DNA of 64,000 bases from Azospirillum thiophilum. GTDB lineage: Bacteria > Pseudomonadota > Alphaproteobacteria > Azospirillales > Azospirillaceae. Made by a program: the position numbers and the translations under genes. The stretch spans positions 951,001 through 1,015,000 of the forward strand of contig NZ_CP012402.1 of assembly GCF_001305595.1 (NCBI RefSeq), written 5' to 3'. This document shows, piece by piece, positions 38,907 to 48,450 of the stretch (its first letter is position 1; every line of letters begins with the position of its first letter). The notes beneath the pieces are model-generated. The model was given only the letters and a program-made list of their open reading frames with translations, was not told the DNA's origin and did no database searches.

Positions 38907-40999
38907 CGGCCGGTCCTTTCGACGACGACATTGCCGAAGCCGTCGACCCGGGCGCTGAGGTCGGGATCGATGACGGTGGTGGCGTCGGGCTGTTCGAGGA
39001 TCGCCGGCCCCTGGATCACCACGCCGACCGGCAGGTCGAGGCGGTTGTAGACCGCCGTCTCGTGCCACGCGCCGTCGAACCACACCGGGCGCGAGCCGGC
39101 ATAGGCGCCCTCCACGCTCGTCCCGTCCCGCGGCGCCAGCGTCGCGAGGTCGAAATGCGGGCGGCGGCCGATGGCTGCGGTGCGCAGATTGACGATCTTG
39201 GCGCCGACACCCGGCAGCAGCCGGCTGAAGGATGCCTGATAGGCACGCTCGAAGGCGGCGCGGATGGTCGCCTCGTCGATTCCGGTCGTTGGACCGGTGG
39301 TGCCGTTCTCGACCGAGACCGGCAGCGCCACGGCAACCGTGTGGGTCTGGCCGATGTAATGCATGTCGAGCTCGAAGACGAGGTCGATGCGCTCGACGCT
39401 GAGGCCGGCGGACTCAACCACCGCGCGGGCGGCTGTCGCCTCCTCCACCATGCGGCGGTCGAGCGCGGCGGCGTCGATGCCGGCCAGCGGCAGGTTGACC
39501 GTCTGCACCTGATCGTGGCGGATGTCGGCGATGACGCAGCCGAGCGCCGAGGTGACGCCGGGGAAGCGCGGCACCAGCGCCGCCTTCAGCCCGACATCCT
39601 TGATCAGCGCGCCGACATGCAGGGCGCCGCCGCCGCCGAACGGCACGGCGGCGAACTTGGCCGGATCGTGGCCGCGCTCGATGGAGACGAGGCGGATGGC
39701 GCCGGCCATCTTGCTGTTGGCGATGCGCACCACGGCTTCCGCCGCCGTCATGACGTCGAGGCCGAGCGGCCCGGCGACATGGGTGGCGATTGCCGCGCGG
39801 GCGGCATCGACGTCGAGCCGGGCCAGCTTGCCGCCGATCGGGCGCTCGGCGTTGATGCGGCCGAGCAGGACGTTGGCGTCGGTCAGCGTCGGGCGGCTGT
39901 TGCCCTGGGCGTAGCAGACCGGACCGGGGCGCGACCCGGCACTTTCCGGCCCGACCTGGAGCATGCCGCCGGGATCGACCCCGGCGATGGAGCCGCCGCC
40001 GGCGCCGATGGTGGTGATCTCGATCATCGGCGTGCGGACGACCAGGCCGAAATCGATGGTGGTCTGGGCGGCCAGCATGGTCTGCCCCTCCACCACCAGC
40101 GACACGTCGAAGCTGGTGCCGCCGAGGTCGCCGGTGATGACGTTGGGGAAGCCCGCCGCCTTGGAGATCGCCGCCGCGGCGATGACGCCGGCCGCCGGCC
40201 CAGACAGGGCGGTGCGCACCGGCAGCCGCCTTGCGGTGTCGGTCGACATGACGCCGCCGTTCGACTGCACGATGTGGAAGCGGCCGCCGAACCCCTCCCC
40301 CGCCAGCGCGTCGTCGAGCTTGGCGAGATAGCTGCCGACCACCGGCTGGAGATAGGCGTTCAGCGCGGTGGTCGAGGTGCGCTCGAACTCGCGGATTTCC
40401 GGCAGGATGCGGGACGAGCATTCGAGATTGGCGTTCGGCCAGACCTCGCGCGCCGCCTCCAGCGCCGCCAGCTCGTTGGCCGGGTTGGCATAGGCGTTGA
40501 TGAAGACGATGGCGAGCGCCTCCGCCCCCATCGCGACCAGCCGGCGGGCGCAGGCGCGCACCGCCTCCAGGTCGACGGCGGTGCGCACCGTGCCGTCGGC
40601 CAGCGTGCGCTCCGCCACCTCCAGCCGCATGTCGCGGTCGACCACGGGGACGAAATCGCCCCACAGGCCCCAGGTGTGGCGGCGGTCGCGGCGGCGCATC
40701 TCCAGCACGTCGCGGAATCCCGCCGTGGTGATCAACCCGACCCGGGCGCCCTTGCGCTCCAGCAGCGCGTTGGTGCCGACGGTGGTGCCGTGGACGATGG
40801 AGCCGAGGTCGGCAACCGGGCCGAAGCTCTGCAGGCCGGCCAGGAACCCGACCGCCTCGTCGCCGCGGTTGGAGGGAACCTTGGCGGTGCGGAAGCTGCC
40901 TCGCGCCTCGTCGTAATGGAACAGGTCGGTGAAGGTGCCGCCGACATCGACGCCGACGATGGTGCCGCCGGCGGAGCCCTTGGGTGTGGCCATGCTCAT
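38903..40999 (-). CDS. hyuA: HyuA: ATP-dependent hydantoinase/oxoprolinase subunit A
   Basis: Cytoplasmic ASKHA-fold ATPase subunit of 698 residues, the usual length for N-methylhydantoinase A/acetophenone-carboxylase-type proteins. The N-terminal phosphate loop is GTIVGVDVGGTFTDLF. Later motifs are SIVHGTTVGTNALLERKGA, GDLGGTSFDVSLV, GAGGGSIAGVDPGGMLQVGP and FGGGGALHVGAL. With HyuB it cleaves cyclic amides (hydantoins, oxoproline) or carboxylates ketones using ATP. An ATG six bases downstream is an alternative start. It lies between HyuB and the isochorismatase-like gene in the operon. Confidence 0.92.
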   Translation of the reverse strand: MSMATPKGSAGGTIVGVDVGGTFTDLFHYDEARGSFRTAKVPSNRGDEAVGFLAGLQSFGPVADLGSIVHGTTVGTNALLERKGARVGLITTAGFRDVLEMRRRDRRHTWGLWGDFVPVVDRDMRLEVAERTLADGTVRTAVDLEAVRACARRLVAMGAEALAIVFINAYANPANELAALEAAREVWPNANLECSSRILPEIREFERTSTTALNAYLQPVVGSYLAKLDDALAGEGFGGRFHIVQSNGGVMSTDTARRLPVRTALSGPAAGVIAAAAISKAAGFPNVITGDLGGTSFDVSLVVEGQTMLAAQTTIDFGLVVRTPMIEITTIGAGGGSIAGVDPGGMLQVGPESAGSRPGPVCYAQGNSRPTLTDANVLLGRINAERPIGGKLARLDVDAARAAIATHVAGPLGLDVMTAAEAVVRIANSKMAGAIRLVSIERGHDPAKFAAVPFGGGGALHVGALIKDVGLKAALVPRFPGVTSALGCVIADIRHDQVQTVNLPLAGIDAAALDRRMVEEATAARAVVESAGLSVERIDLVFELDMHYIGQTHTVAVALPVSVENGTTGPTTGIDEATIRAAFERAYQASFSRLLPGVGAKIVNLRTAAIGRRPHFDLATLAPRDGTSVEGAYAGSRPVWFDGAWHETAVYNRLDLPVGVVIQGPAILEQPDATTVIDPDLSARVDGFGNVVVERTGR

Positions 41000-41018
41000 G
41001 ATCTTGGTTCCGGGTTCG

Positions 41019-42764
41019 TCAGGCGGCGGGGGATTCGCGGAGAAGCGCGGTGGCGGCGAGGTCGAGCGCGCCGTCGTCGGTCAGCGCCACGCCATAGGCG
41101 CTGCGCGCCGCGCCGATGCCGAGATAGCCGAGCCGCACGTCGCGGGCCACCGCCTCCGCCTCGCGCCGCCTCGGGTCGCCCCAACCGCCGCCGCCCGGCG
41201 TCTCCAGCCGGACACGCTGGCCGTCGCGGATCCTGACGTCGGTGATCTTGGAGGCGAGCGGCGGCGACTTCTCGCCCTCGTCGCTCTGCCAGGTGAAGCG
41301 GTTCAGCGCGGCGGGCGTGCCGCCGGCCACCCCGAAGGGGGCGAAGACGCCGCGCTCGCCCAGCAGGAATACGTCGGCGTCGGTCAGCGCCTCGATCTCA
41401 TAGACGGCACCGACGCCGCCGCGGTGCAGGCCGGCCCCGGCGGAATCCGGGCGCAGCGCCCATTGGGTGAACATCACCGGATAGGCCGCCTCCAGGATCT
41501 CCACCGGCGGAATGGTGGCGGTGGAAATCGGGTTGTTGGCGTGGTTCAGCCCGTCCGTCTCCGGGTTGCCGCCCAGGCCCCCGCCGAAGAAGGAGAACAT
41601 CACCCAGCGCGAGCCGTCGGCACGGTGGCCGGCCAGCGACAGCGCGTTGATGGTGCCGAAGGGGGCGGCGGTGGCGCGCGCCGGATCGGCCAGCGCCAGC
41701 GCGCCGAACACCACGCCGATGACGCGCAGGATGGTCTCGGTATAGCCGCCGACCGGCTTGGGCGGCTTCACCGCCAGCAGCGTGGTTTCGGGGATGACGA
41801 AGGTGATCGGGTTGAGGCAGCCGGCATTGGCCGGCACGTCGGTGAAGACATGCTTCAGCGCGACATAGCAGCAGGCGACTGCGGTGGAATAGGCGATGTT
41901 GAGCGGCCCGGCGCAGGGAGCCGATGAGCGCGAGAAGTCCAGGATCATCCGCTCGCCCTCGATGGTGAGGTCGAGCGCGATGAGCAGCCGGTCGGCGGTG
42001 ATGCCGTCGTTGTCGAGATAATCCTCGAAGCTGTAGGTGCCGTCCGGCAGCTTGGCCACCGCGGCCCGCATCAGCGCGTCGGCCCGCGCGGTGAAGGCGT
42101 CGAAGGCGGCCGAGACGGTCGCCTCGCCATGCTCGTCCAGCAGCTCGGTCAGCCGGCGCACGCCGAGATCCAGCGCGTTCAGCTGGCCGTTCAGGTCGCC
42201 GTAGTTCGACACCGGCACGCGGGAGTTGGCGGCGAGGATCGCCAGCAGGTCGGTGTTCATCACGCCGGCCCTAACCAGCTTCACCGGCGGGATGCGCACC
42301 CCCTCCTGGAAGCTGTCGGTGGCCCGCGCGTTGAAGTTGCCCGGCACGTTGCCGCCGATGTCGAGCCAGTGGCCGACCGACGCCATCCAGCAGAACAGCG
42401 TCCCCTGCCGGAAGATCGGCCGCACCAGCCGGAAGTCGTTCAGGTGGGTGCCACCGTCATAGGGGTCGTTGAACAGGAAGATGTCGTCGGCGTGCAGGTC
42501 GCCCTCGCGCGCGACCTTGTCGATCACCGCCTTGACCGCGAAGGCCATGGCGCCGACGAAGATCGGCAGGCCGTTGGTCCCCTGCACCAGAGTCGCGCCG
42601 GTCTCGGCATGATACAGCCCGTGGCAGGCGTCGCGCGCCTCGGCGATGATCGGGTTGAAGGCGGAGCGGTAGAGCGTCGCGTCCATCTCGTCGGCGATCT
42701 GCTCCAGCCGGCCCTTCAGGACGGCGAGCGTGACGGGATCGATCGGAGTCTGCTTGGTGGTCAT
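41019..42764 (-). CDS. hyuB: HyuB: hydantoinase/oxoprolinase subunit B
   Basis: Partner subunit of 581 residues. Start supported by GGGAGGA. Motifs of the family: DPVTLAVLKGRLEQIADEMD, SAFNPIIAEARDACHGLYH, FLFNDPYDGGTHLNDF, VGHWLDIGGNVPG and the C-terminal Gly-rich TPGGGGWGDPRRR. Together with HyuA it forms the ATP-dependent ring-opening or carboxylating enzyme. The reaction direction and substrate are not readable, but the downstream hydratase and lyase genes favour ring opening to a dicarboxylate half-amide. It overlaps the lyase gene by ATGA. Confidence 0.92.
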   Translation of the reverse strand: MTTKQTPIDPVTLAVLKGRLEQIADEMDATLYRSAFNPIIAEARDACHGLYHAETGATLVQGTNGLPIFVGAMAFAVKAVIDKVAREGDLHADDIFLFNDPYDGGTHLNDFRLVRPIFRQGTLFCWMASVGHWLDIGGNVPGNFNARATDSFQEGVRIPPVKLVRAGVMNTDLLAILAANSRVPVSNYGDLNGQLNALDLGVRRLTELLDEHGEATVSAAFDAFTARADALMRAAVAKLPDGTYSFEDYLDNDGITADRLLIALDLTIEGERMILDFSRSSAPCAGPLNIAYSTAVACCYVALKHVFTDVPANAGCLNPITFVIPETTLLAVKPPKPVGGYTETILRVIGVVFGALALADPARATAAPFGTINALSLAGHRADGSRWVMFSFFGGGLGGNPETDGLNHANNPISTATIPPVEILEAAYPVMFTQWALRPDSAGAGLHRGGVGAVYEIEALTDADVFLLGERGVFAPFGVAGGTPAALNRFTWQSDEGEKSPPLASKITDVRIRDGQRVRLETPGGGGWGDPRRREAEAVARDVRLGYLGIGAARSAYGVALTDDGALDLAATALLRESPAA

Positions 42765-43663
42765 GCTGCGTCCTCCCGCTTGGCGGGTGCAAAGTCCTTG
42801 TAGGTCTCGCCGAGCGCCAGCATCCCGGGCGTGCCGATCAGCTCGTTCAGCGCGTTGAAGTCGAACATGCGGTCTCGGAACGGCTGGGTGGTGCCGTGCT
42901 GCGCCAGCGAGCCGTAATAGTCCTGCGCCTGCCGGGCCAGCGCCCGCACGATGCCGCCGGGGAAGATCACCAGCCGGTAGCCCAGCGCGCCCAGCTCCGC
43001 GGCCGAGCTGATCGGCGTCTGGCCGCCCTCGACCATGTTGGCGAGCAGCGGGCGGATGCCGCCCAGGTCGGTGGCGATGGCGGCCAGCTGGTCGCGGGTC
43101 TTCGGCGCCTCGACGAACAGCACGTCGGCACCGGCCTCGACATAGAGCCGGGCGCGGTCGAGCGCCGCCGACACCCCTTCCACCGCAACCGCGTCGGTGC
43201 GGGCGACGATCAGCGTGGCGTCGCTGGCGCGGGCATCCACCGCCGCCTTGATCTTGCCGGCCATCTCCGCCGCCGGGATCACCGCCTTGTCGGTCAGGTG
43301 GCCGCAGCGCTTGGGAAAGCTCTGGTCCTCCAACTGGATCGCGGTGGCGCCGGCCCGCTCGAACATGCGCACGGTGCGCTGCACGTTCAGCGCGTTGCCG
43401 TAGCCGGTGTCGCCGTCCACCACCAGCGGCGTGGCCACGCGGTCGCGCACCAGGGCGATGGTGTCCGCCACCTCGCTGACCGACACCAGCCCGATGTCGG
43501 GCCGGCCGAGCCGGGTGTAGGCGATGGCGGCACCCGACAGGTACAGCGCCTCGAACCCGGCGGCAGTGGCGAGCGAGGCGGTGAAGGCGTCATAGACGCC
43601 GGGCGCCAGGACGACGCGGTCCTGGGCCAGCCGGTCCCGGAAACTCGTAGTGGGGACGATCAT
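42761..43663 (-). CDS. Isocitrate-lyase/PEP-mutase family C-C lyase
   Basis: Cytoplasmic TIM-barrel enzyme of 300 residues. The Mg-binding segment is VVDGDTGYGN (residues 81-90), and the flexible catalytic loop holds KRCGH (118-122). The Cys of that loop marks true lyases (methylisocitrate, isocitrate, 2,3-dimethylmalate lyases) and is absent in PEP mutases and oxaloacetate hydrolases. LEDQSFPKRCGHL is close to methylisocitrate and dimethylmalate lyases. It would split a 2-alkylmalate-type acid into pyruvate or glyoxylate plus a smaller acid, matching the adjacent hydratase subunits. Its start follows a GGGGGGAG site. Confidence 0.88.
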   Translation of the reverse strand: MIVPTTSFRDRLAQDRVVLAPGVYDAFTASLATAAGFEALYLSGAAIAYTRLGRPDIGLVSVSEVADTIALVRDRVATPLVVDGDTGYGNALNVQRTVRMFERAGATAIQLEDQSFPKRCGHLTDKAVIPAAEMAGKIKAAVDARASDATLIVARTDAVAVEGVSAALDRARLYVEAGADVLFVEAPKTRDQLAAIATDLGGIRPLLANMVEGGQTPISSAAELGALGYRLVIFPGGIVRALARQAQDYYGSLAQHGTTQPFRDRMFDFNALNELIGTPGMLALGETYKDFAPAKREDAA

Positions 43664-43776
43664 GTCAGGCGCTCCCCCCGGTGCCGGTTCGCGATGGCGT
43701 CGCGCTCCGCCGGGTCAGGGTTGGAAGAAGTCGGGCGGTAGTAAGGATCTTGGGACCGGGCCGGAGCACGCATCGC

Positions 43777-44490
43777 TCACAGCCCGAGATAGGTGCGTTT
43801 CAGTTCGGGATCGCGGGCGATGGCCTCGGCCTCGCCGGACATCGCGAAGACGCCGTTCTCCAGGATGTAGGCGCGACGGGCGACCTCCAGCGACTGGACG
43901 ACGTTCTGCTCGACCAGCAGGATCGCCAGCCCGTCGGTGTTCAGCTTGCGGATCAGGCCGAACATCTCCTCAACCACCAGCGGCGACAGGCCGAGCGACG
44001 GCTCGTCGAGGATCAGCAGCAGCGGCTCGGCCATCATGCCGCGGCCGATGGCGAGCATCTGCTGCTCGCCGCCCGACAGCGTGCCGGCCAGTTGCCGCTC
44101 GCGCTCCTTCAGGCGGGGGAAGGTGGCGAAGATGTGTTCCAGGTTCCGGGCGCGGTGCGGCTTGCCGCGGCGGTAGCTGCCCAGCTCCAGGTTTTCGCGG
44201 ATCGACAGATTGGGGAAGATCTTGCGGCCCTCCGGCACCTGGATCAGTCCCTCCTCCACGATGCGGGCGGCCGACCGGCCGTCGATGCGCTCGCCGGCAA
44301 AGCGGATCTCGCCGGCCCAGGCCGGCAGCACGCCCGACAGCACCTTGTTCAGCGTGGTCTTGCCGACGCCGTTGGAGCCGAGCACGGTGACGATCTCCAC
44401 CGTCTCGACCGCCATGTCGATGCCGCGCAGCACCTCGGTTGCGCCGTAGCCGGCCCTCAGGCCGCGGATGTCCAGCAGCGCCTCAACCAT
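43777..44490 (-). CDS. livF: Branched-chain-type ABC transporter ATPase LivF
   Basis: ATPase of 237 residues; the start at 44490 has GGAGGG upstream and overlaps the livG end by 8 bases. Walker A LGSNGVGKT, signature LSGGEQQML, Walker B LLILDEPSLGLSP, and the LivF-type LVEQN switch His replaced region are as usual in the family. It ends with ELKRTYLGL, typical of LivF. It is the last transport gene before a 113-base gap and the enzyme genes. Confidence 0.92.
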   Translation of the reverse strand: MVEALLDIRGLRAGYGATEVLRGIDMAVETVEIVTVLGSNGVGKTTLNKVLSGVLPAWAGEIRFAGERIDGRSAARIVEEGLIQVPEGRKIFPNLSIRENLELGSYRRGKPHRARNLEHIFATFPRLKERERQLAGTLSGGEQQMLAIGRGMMAEPLLLILDEPSLGLSPLVVEEMFGLIRKLNTDGLAILLVEQNVVQSLEVARRAYILENGVFAMSGEAEAIARDPELKRTYLGL

Positions 44491-45229
44491 GGACCGCACC
44501 CTCCGCCTTCAGCCGGGCGGCGGCGCCGTGGCCGAGATAGGCCTCGATCACCCGGGCGTCGGCGCAGACCGCGGCGGGCGGTCCCTCGGCGATCATGCGG
44601 CCCTGTGCCAGCACATAGACGCGCTCGCACAGGTTCATCACCGCCTGCATGACATGCTCGATCATCAGGATCGTCACCCCCTTGTCGCGGATGTCGCGGA
44701 TCACCGGGATGATGTCGCGGATCTCCGACGGGTTCAGCCCGGCCAGCACCTCGTCCAGCAGCAGCAGCTTCGGTTCGGTGGCGAGCGCGCGGGCCAGCTC
44801 CAGCCGCTTGCGCCCGGCCACCGTCAGCCCGCCGGCCGGGCGGTCGAGCTCGGCGGCCAGCCCGACCCGCTGGGCCACGTCGCGCGCCTTGGCGATGGCG
44901 TCGGCGCGTTTGGCATGGCGCAGATAGGCGCCGACCGCGATGTTCTCGCACACCGTCAGCCCGGCGAAGGGCTGCACGATCTGGAAGGTGCGGCCGATGC
45001 CGCGCCCGGCCCGGCGGTGCGGCTCCTCGCCGGTGATGTCCGCGCCCTCGAACCGGATGCGACCGTCGGTCGGCTCGATGAAGCCGGAGATCATCGAGAA
45101 CAGCGTGGTCTTGCCGGCACCGTTCGGGCCGATCAGCCCGATGATGCCGCCGGGCGCCACCGTCAGCGACGCGCGGTCCACCGCCATCAGCCCGCCGAAG
45201 CGCTTGGAGACGGTCTCAACGGCCAGCAT
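44483..45229 (-). CDS. livG: Branched-chain-type ABC transporter ATPase LivG
   Basis: ATPase of 248 residues starting at 45229 after AAGGAG; longer in-frame starts lie inside livM. Walker A IGPNGAGKT, Q-loop GRTFQIVQPFAGLTV, Walker B LLLLDEVLAGLNP and switch His in MIEHVM are present. The signature is the divergent form LTVAGRKRLELARAL rather than LSGGQ, as seen in a subset of LivG proteins. The start lies 14 bases inside the end of livM, which couples translation. Confidence 0.92.
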   Translation of the reverse strand: MLAVETVSKRFGGLMAVDRASLTVAPGGIIGLIGPNGAGKTTLFSMISGFIEPTDGRIRFEGADITGEEPHRRAGRGIGRTFQIVQPFAGLTVCENIAVGAYLRHAKRADAIAKARDVAQRVGLAAELDRPAGGLTVAGRKRLELARALATEPKLLLLDEVLAGLNPSEIRDIIPVIRDIRDKGVTILMIEHVMQAVMNLCERVYVLAQGRMIAEGPPAAVCADARVIEAYLGHGAAARLKAEGAVHG

Positions 45230-46229
45230 TGGAAGGCTCCTTGGCGGCATCGGATCGTGAGGAAGGCCGCAGCAGCCCGGCGCCGCGGTCGCGCAGCCGC
45301 TCCAACAGGCCGAGGATGCCGCCGCGGGCGAAGGCGACCGCCAGCACCAGCACGGCACCGAAGACGATCAGGTCGATGCCGGGAATGCGGCCGGCGAACT
45401 GCTTGGCGACCTCGCCCAGCCCATGCAGGGTCAGGGCGCCGACCACCGGGCCGAAGACGGTGCCGACGCCGCCGATGATCGGGGCCAGCAGCAGCTCGAC
45501 CGAAATCCAGCTGCCATAGGCGATGGTCGCGTCGATGTAGAGGAAATACTGGGCATAGAGGCAGCCGGCCAGCGCGGTGACGCCGCCGGACAGCGCGATG
45601 GCGCGCAGCTTCACCCGCAGGCTGTCGACGCCCAGCGCCTTGGCCGCATCCTCGTTCTCGCGCACCGCCACCAGCTGCGCCCCGAAGCGGGAGCGCTGGA
45701 TCCAGCGGGTCAGCACCAGCACCGCCCCGACCAGGGCCAGCACCAGCCAATAGAAGACGGCGCGGTCGGCGAATTGCAGGTTGGCGGGATGGACCTCCAG
45801 CTTGATCAGCAGCCCGGCGGCCCCGCCGGTGAAGGAGGCGGCGTTGGCGAGGATGCGGAACACCTCGGCAAAGGCCAGCGTCACCAGCGCGAAATAGGAG
45901 CCGCGCAGGCCCGAGCGGAAGCTGAGGAAGCCGATGCCCCAGCCGACCGCGGCCCCGGCGGCGGTCGCCAGCGCCAGCCCGGCCCAGGCATTGACGCCCC
46001 AGCGCAGTTGCAGGATCGCGGTGACGTAGGCGCCGGTGCCGAAGAAGGCGGCGTGGCCGAAGCTGAACTGGCCGCCGAAGCCGCCCAGGATGTTCCAGCC
46101 CTGCGCCCCCAGCGCCACGATCAGCATGAAGACCAGGAAATTCAGCACCGGGCTGGAGGTCACCACCAGCGGCAGCAACGCCGCCAGCGCCAGCAGGACG
46201 AGGATGGGGAGAAGATCGCGCGCGGTCAT
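45216..46229 (-). CDS. livM: Branched-chain-type ABC transporter permease LivM
   Basis: Inner-membrane permease of 337 residues starting in the ATGA overlap with livH. It has about nine hydrophobic segments, the LivM motif GAQGWNILGGFGGQFSFGHAAF, TLAFAEVFRILANA and the EAA-like segment RFGAQLVAVRENEDAAKALGV. The C-terminal tail after DLIVFGAVLVLAVAFARGG is positively charged and cytoplasmic. Confidence 0.92.
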   Translation of the reverse strand: MTARDLLPILVLLALAALLPLVVTSSPVLNFLVFMLIVALGAQGWNILGGFGGQFSFGHAAFFGTGAYVTAILQLRWGVNAWAGLALATAAGAAVGWGIGFLSFRSGLRGSYFALVTLAFAEVFRILANAASFTGGAAGLLIKLEVHPANLQFADRAVFYWLVLALVGAVLVLTRWIQRSRFGAQLVAVRENEDAAKALGVDSLRVKLRAIALSGGVTALAGCLYAQYFLYIDATIAYGSWISVELLLAPIIGGVGTVFGPVVGALTLHGLGEVAKQFAGRIPGIDLIVFGAVLVLAVAFARGGILGLLERLRDRGAGLLRPSSRSDAAKEPSNAGR

Positions 46230-47098
46230 GCCCTGGCTCCGAACAGGCCGGTCGGCCGCACCAGCAGCACGGCGATGAAGATCAGGAAGATGCCGATCTG
46301 GCCCAGGCTGTCGCCCAGCAGCAGGCCGCACAGGCTTTCCACCACCCCGATGAACAGGCCGCCGAGCAGGGCGCCGGGAATGGAGCCCATGCCGCCCAGC
46401 ACCACCACGGTAAAGGCGACCAGCACGAAGGCGCCGCCGATGCGGGGATTGACGTAGAAGGTCGGCATCAGCAGGCAGGCCGCCACCGCCAGACAGGCGC
46501 AGCCGAGCCCGAAGGTGACGGCGTAGATGTGCGGCACGTCGATGCCGACCAGATTGGCGCCCAGCTTCTCCTTGGCAACCGCGCGGATCGCCTTGCCGGT
46601 GTCGGTGCGGTTCAGCAGCAGCCACAGGAGGCCGGTGACGACCACCGCCACGCCAAGCCCGACCAGCCGCGGGAAGGACAGCAGCAGCGGCCCAAGCGCC
46701 ACCACCTGGAAGGAATAGTCGGTGTCGAGCGTGCGGGTGTCGGACTGGAAGGTGGCGAGCAGCACATTCTCCAGCACGATGGAGAGGCCCAGCGTCACCA
46801 GCAGGATGTTGCCGTCGTCGCCATGGCTGGCCGGCCCGATGATGAAGCGCTGCAGGCCGTAGCCGAGCGCGAACATCAGCGGCACCAGCGGCAGGATGAC
46901 GATGTAGGGGTCCATGCCCAGCCCGGCCCAGGCGACCCAGACCGCGAACATGGCGCAGGTCAGCAGCGCGCCGTGGGCGAAATTGATGATGTGCAGCACG
47001 CCGTAAATCAGCGTCAGGCCCAGCGCGATCAGCGCATAGACCGCACCGGTCATCAGCCCGTTCAGCGCCGCTTCCAGGATGATCTGAGGTGAATACAT
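46226..47098 (-). CDS. livH: Branched-chain-type ABC transporter permease LivH
   Basis: Permease of 290 residues from the ATG at 47098, giving the usual short N-tail (YSPQIILEAALNGLMTGAVY) before helix 1; upstream starts would extend into the hairpin region. Motifs are YGVLHIINFAHGALL, LLNRTDTGKAIRAVA, VAFTVVVLGGMGSIPGALLG and the C-terminal LLVRPTGLFG. It forms the pore with LivM. The whole unit imports amino acids, amides, urea or aromatic compounds in different members, so the ligand is open. Confidence 0.92.
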   Translation of the reverse strand: MYSPQIILEAALNGLMTGAVYALIALGLTLIYGVLHIINFAHGALLTCAMFAVWVAWAGLGMDPYIVILPLVPLMFALGYGLQRFIIGPASHGDDGNILLVTLGLSIVLENVLLATFQSDTRTLDTDYSFQVVALGPLLLSFPRLVGLGVAVVVTGLLWLLLNRTDTGKAIRAVAKEKLGANLVGIDVPHIYAVTFGLGCACLAVAACLLMPTFYVNPRIGGAFVLVAFTVVVLGGMGSIPGALLGGLFIGVVESLCGLLLGDSLGQIGIFLIFIAVLLVRPTGLFGARA

Positions 47099-47144
47099 GG
47101 CATCCTGCACGAAGGGTGAAAAGCCGTGTCGCAATCGCTCCGAT

Positions 47145-47187
47145 TGCCCCCATCCTTCCCCCGGACGTCGGGAGAGGGATGGGGGCA
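47145..47187 (-). promoter_or_regulatory. Intercistronic stem-loop after LivK-like gene
   Basis: TGCCCCCATCC (47145-47155) and GGATGGGGGCA (47177-47187) form an 11-bp perfect stem; the inner 21 bases add further C/G pairing around GGACGTCG. It lies between the binding-protein stop and the livH start, as in the other three importer operons. Confidence 0.6.
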
Positions 47188-47200
47188 GACAGAAGGGACT

Positions 47201-48445
47201 TCAGACCGCCGGGAAGTTCGCCTTCACCTCGGCATAGGCTTCCGGGAAGATCACCTTGATGTCGTCGCCCTGGATCTGGGTGTTGATCGGGGTGGCGCCC
47301 TCGTTCTGGCCGTTCACGAACCTCGTCGGGCCATAGGGCATGATATGGCCGGCGAAGCTGGAGGCGTTCAGCGCCTCGATGATCCTGGCGCGGTCGGTCG
47401 AGCCGGCGCGCTCGATGGCGTCGGCCAGCAGCTTCACGTTCGAATAGTTCAGCGAGACGTTGTAGGCGAAGGACTTGCCCCGGTCCTGCACCGCCTTGCG
47501 CAGGGCCAGCGCCTGCGGGTTGCGCGGATCGTGCCAGTGGTTGCAGTCGATGACGTTCTGGGCCGCCTGCGGGAACTCCTTGAGAAAGCGGCCGTTCGAC
47601 GCCGCCCCGCCCAGCACCGCGTAGATGCCCTTCGGCTTGATGCGCTGCTGCTGCATGGTGCGGGCGAGCAGCACGAACTCGCCGTAATAATTGGACGGAA
47701 TCACCAGATCCGGGTTCAGCGAGCGGATGCGCAGCGCCACGTTGGACATGTCGCGCGCCGGGGTCGGATGGGCGATGGTCTCCAGCACCTCGAAGCCGCG
47801 CTTGGGCAGTTCGGCCTGCAGCAGCTTGGCGAGGCCGGAGCCGAACAGCCCGTCCTCATGCACCAGCACCACGGTCCTGGCCGGCTTGCCCGCCAGTTCG
47901 TTCATGCGGGTCAAATTGTCGAGCGCGACGCTGGTGACCTTGCCGAAGCCGGGGCCGAAACGGAAGGTGTTCTTCAACCCGCGCGCCATGATCTGGTCCG
48001 ACACGCCGACATCGACGAGGTACGGCAGGTCGTAGCGCGCCGCCGCCTGCGACGCCGCGAGGCAGATCGGGCTGGCGAAGCCGCCGACGATGGCGCAGGC
48101 GCCCTCCGCCTGCATGCGCTCGACCTCCTGCGTGCCGGCTTCCGGGGTGGAGCGGGCGTCGCCGAACAGCATCTCCAGCTTGGCGCCGCCCAGCGACCTG
48201 ATGCCGCCGGCCGCGTTGATCTCGTTGATCGCCAGCTCGGCGCCCAGACGGCCGAGGTCGCCGTCGTTGGCGAGCGCGCCGGTCACCGGCTGGAGCACGC
48301 CGACCTTCACCGCGGCGCTCTGCGCCCGCAGGATCGACGGCGCGGCCAGCGGCACGGCGGTGAAGGCGGCGGCCGCGGCACCGGCCTTCAGGACCGAGCG
48401 GCGGGTGATGCCGGGAAGCGCGGAGTCCCGATCCGAACGTCTCAT
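47201..48445 (-). CDS. Branched-chain-type substrate-binding protein (LivK/Peripla_BP_6)
   Basis: Periplasmic receptor of 414 residues, starting at 48445 with GAGGAG upstream; a TTG nine bases earlier is less likely. The N-terminus carries a Tat-type signal (GITRRSVLKAGAAAAAFTAV, ending near LRAQS). The mature part begins VKVGVLQPVTGALANDG and contains LAINEINAAGGI, AIVGGFASPICLAASQ and VVLVHEDGLFGSGLAK, typical of the type I binding-protein fold. It is the second gene of the operon, six bases after the GntR stop. Tat export implies folding, or cofactor-free assembly, before secretion. Confidence 0.9.
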   Translation of the reverse strand: MRRSDRDSALPGITRRSVLKAGAAAAAFTAVPLAAPSILRAQSAAVKVGVLQPVTGALANDGDLGRLGAELAINEINAAGGIRSLGGAKLEMLFGDARSTPEAGTQEVERMQAEGACAIVGGFASPICLAASQAAARYDLPYLVDVGVSDQIMARGLKNTFRFGPGFGKVTSVALDNLTRMNELAGKPARTVVLVHEDGLFGSGLAKLLQAELPKRGFEVLETIAHPTPARDMSNVALRIRSLNPDLVIPSNYYGEFVLLARTMQQQRIKPKGIYAVLGGAASNGRFLKEFPQAAQNVIDCNHWHDPRNPQALALRKAVQDRGKSFAYNVSLNYSNVKLLADAIERAGSTDRARIIEALNASSFAGHIMPYGPTRFVNGQNEGATPINTQIQGDDIKVIFPEAYAEVKANFPAV

Positions 48446-48450
48446 TACGC

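Noticed and set aside
38798-41236. 812-codon plus-strand frame over hyuA
   Set aside because: Shadow frame rich in Gly, Arg and Asp; hyuA on the other strand is unmistakable.
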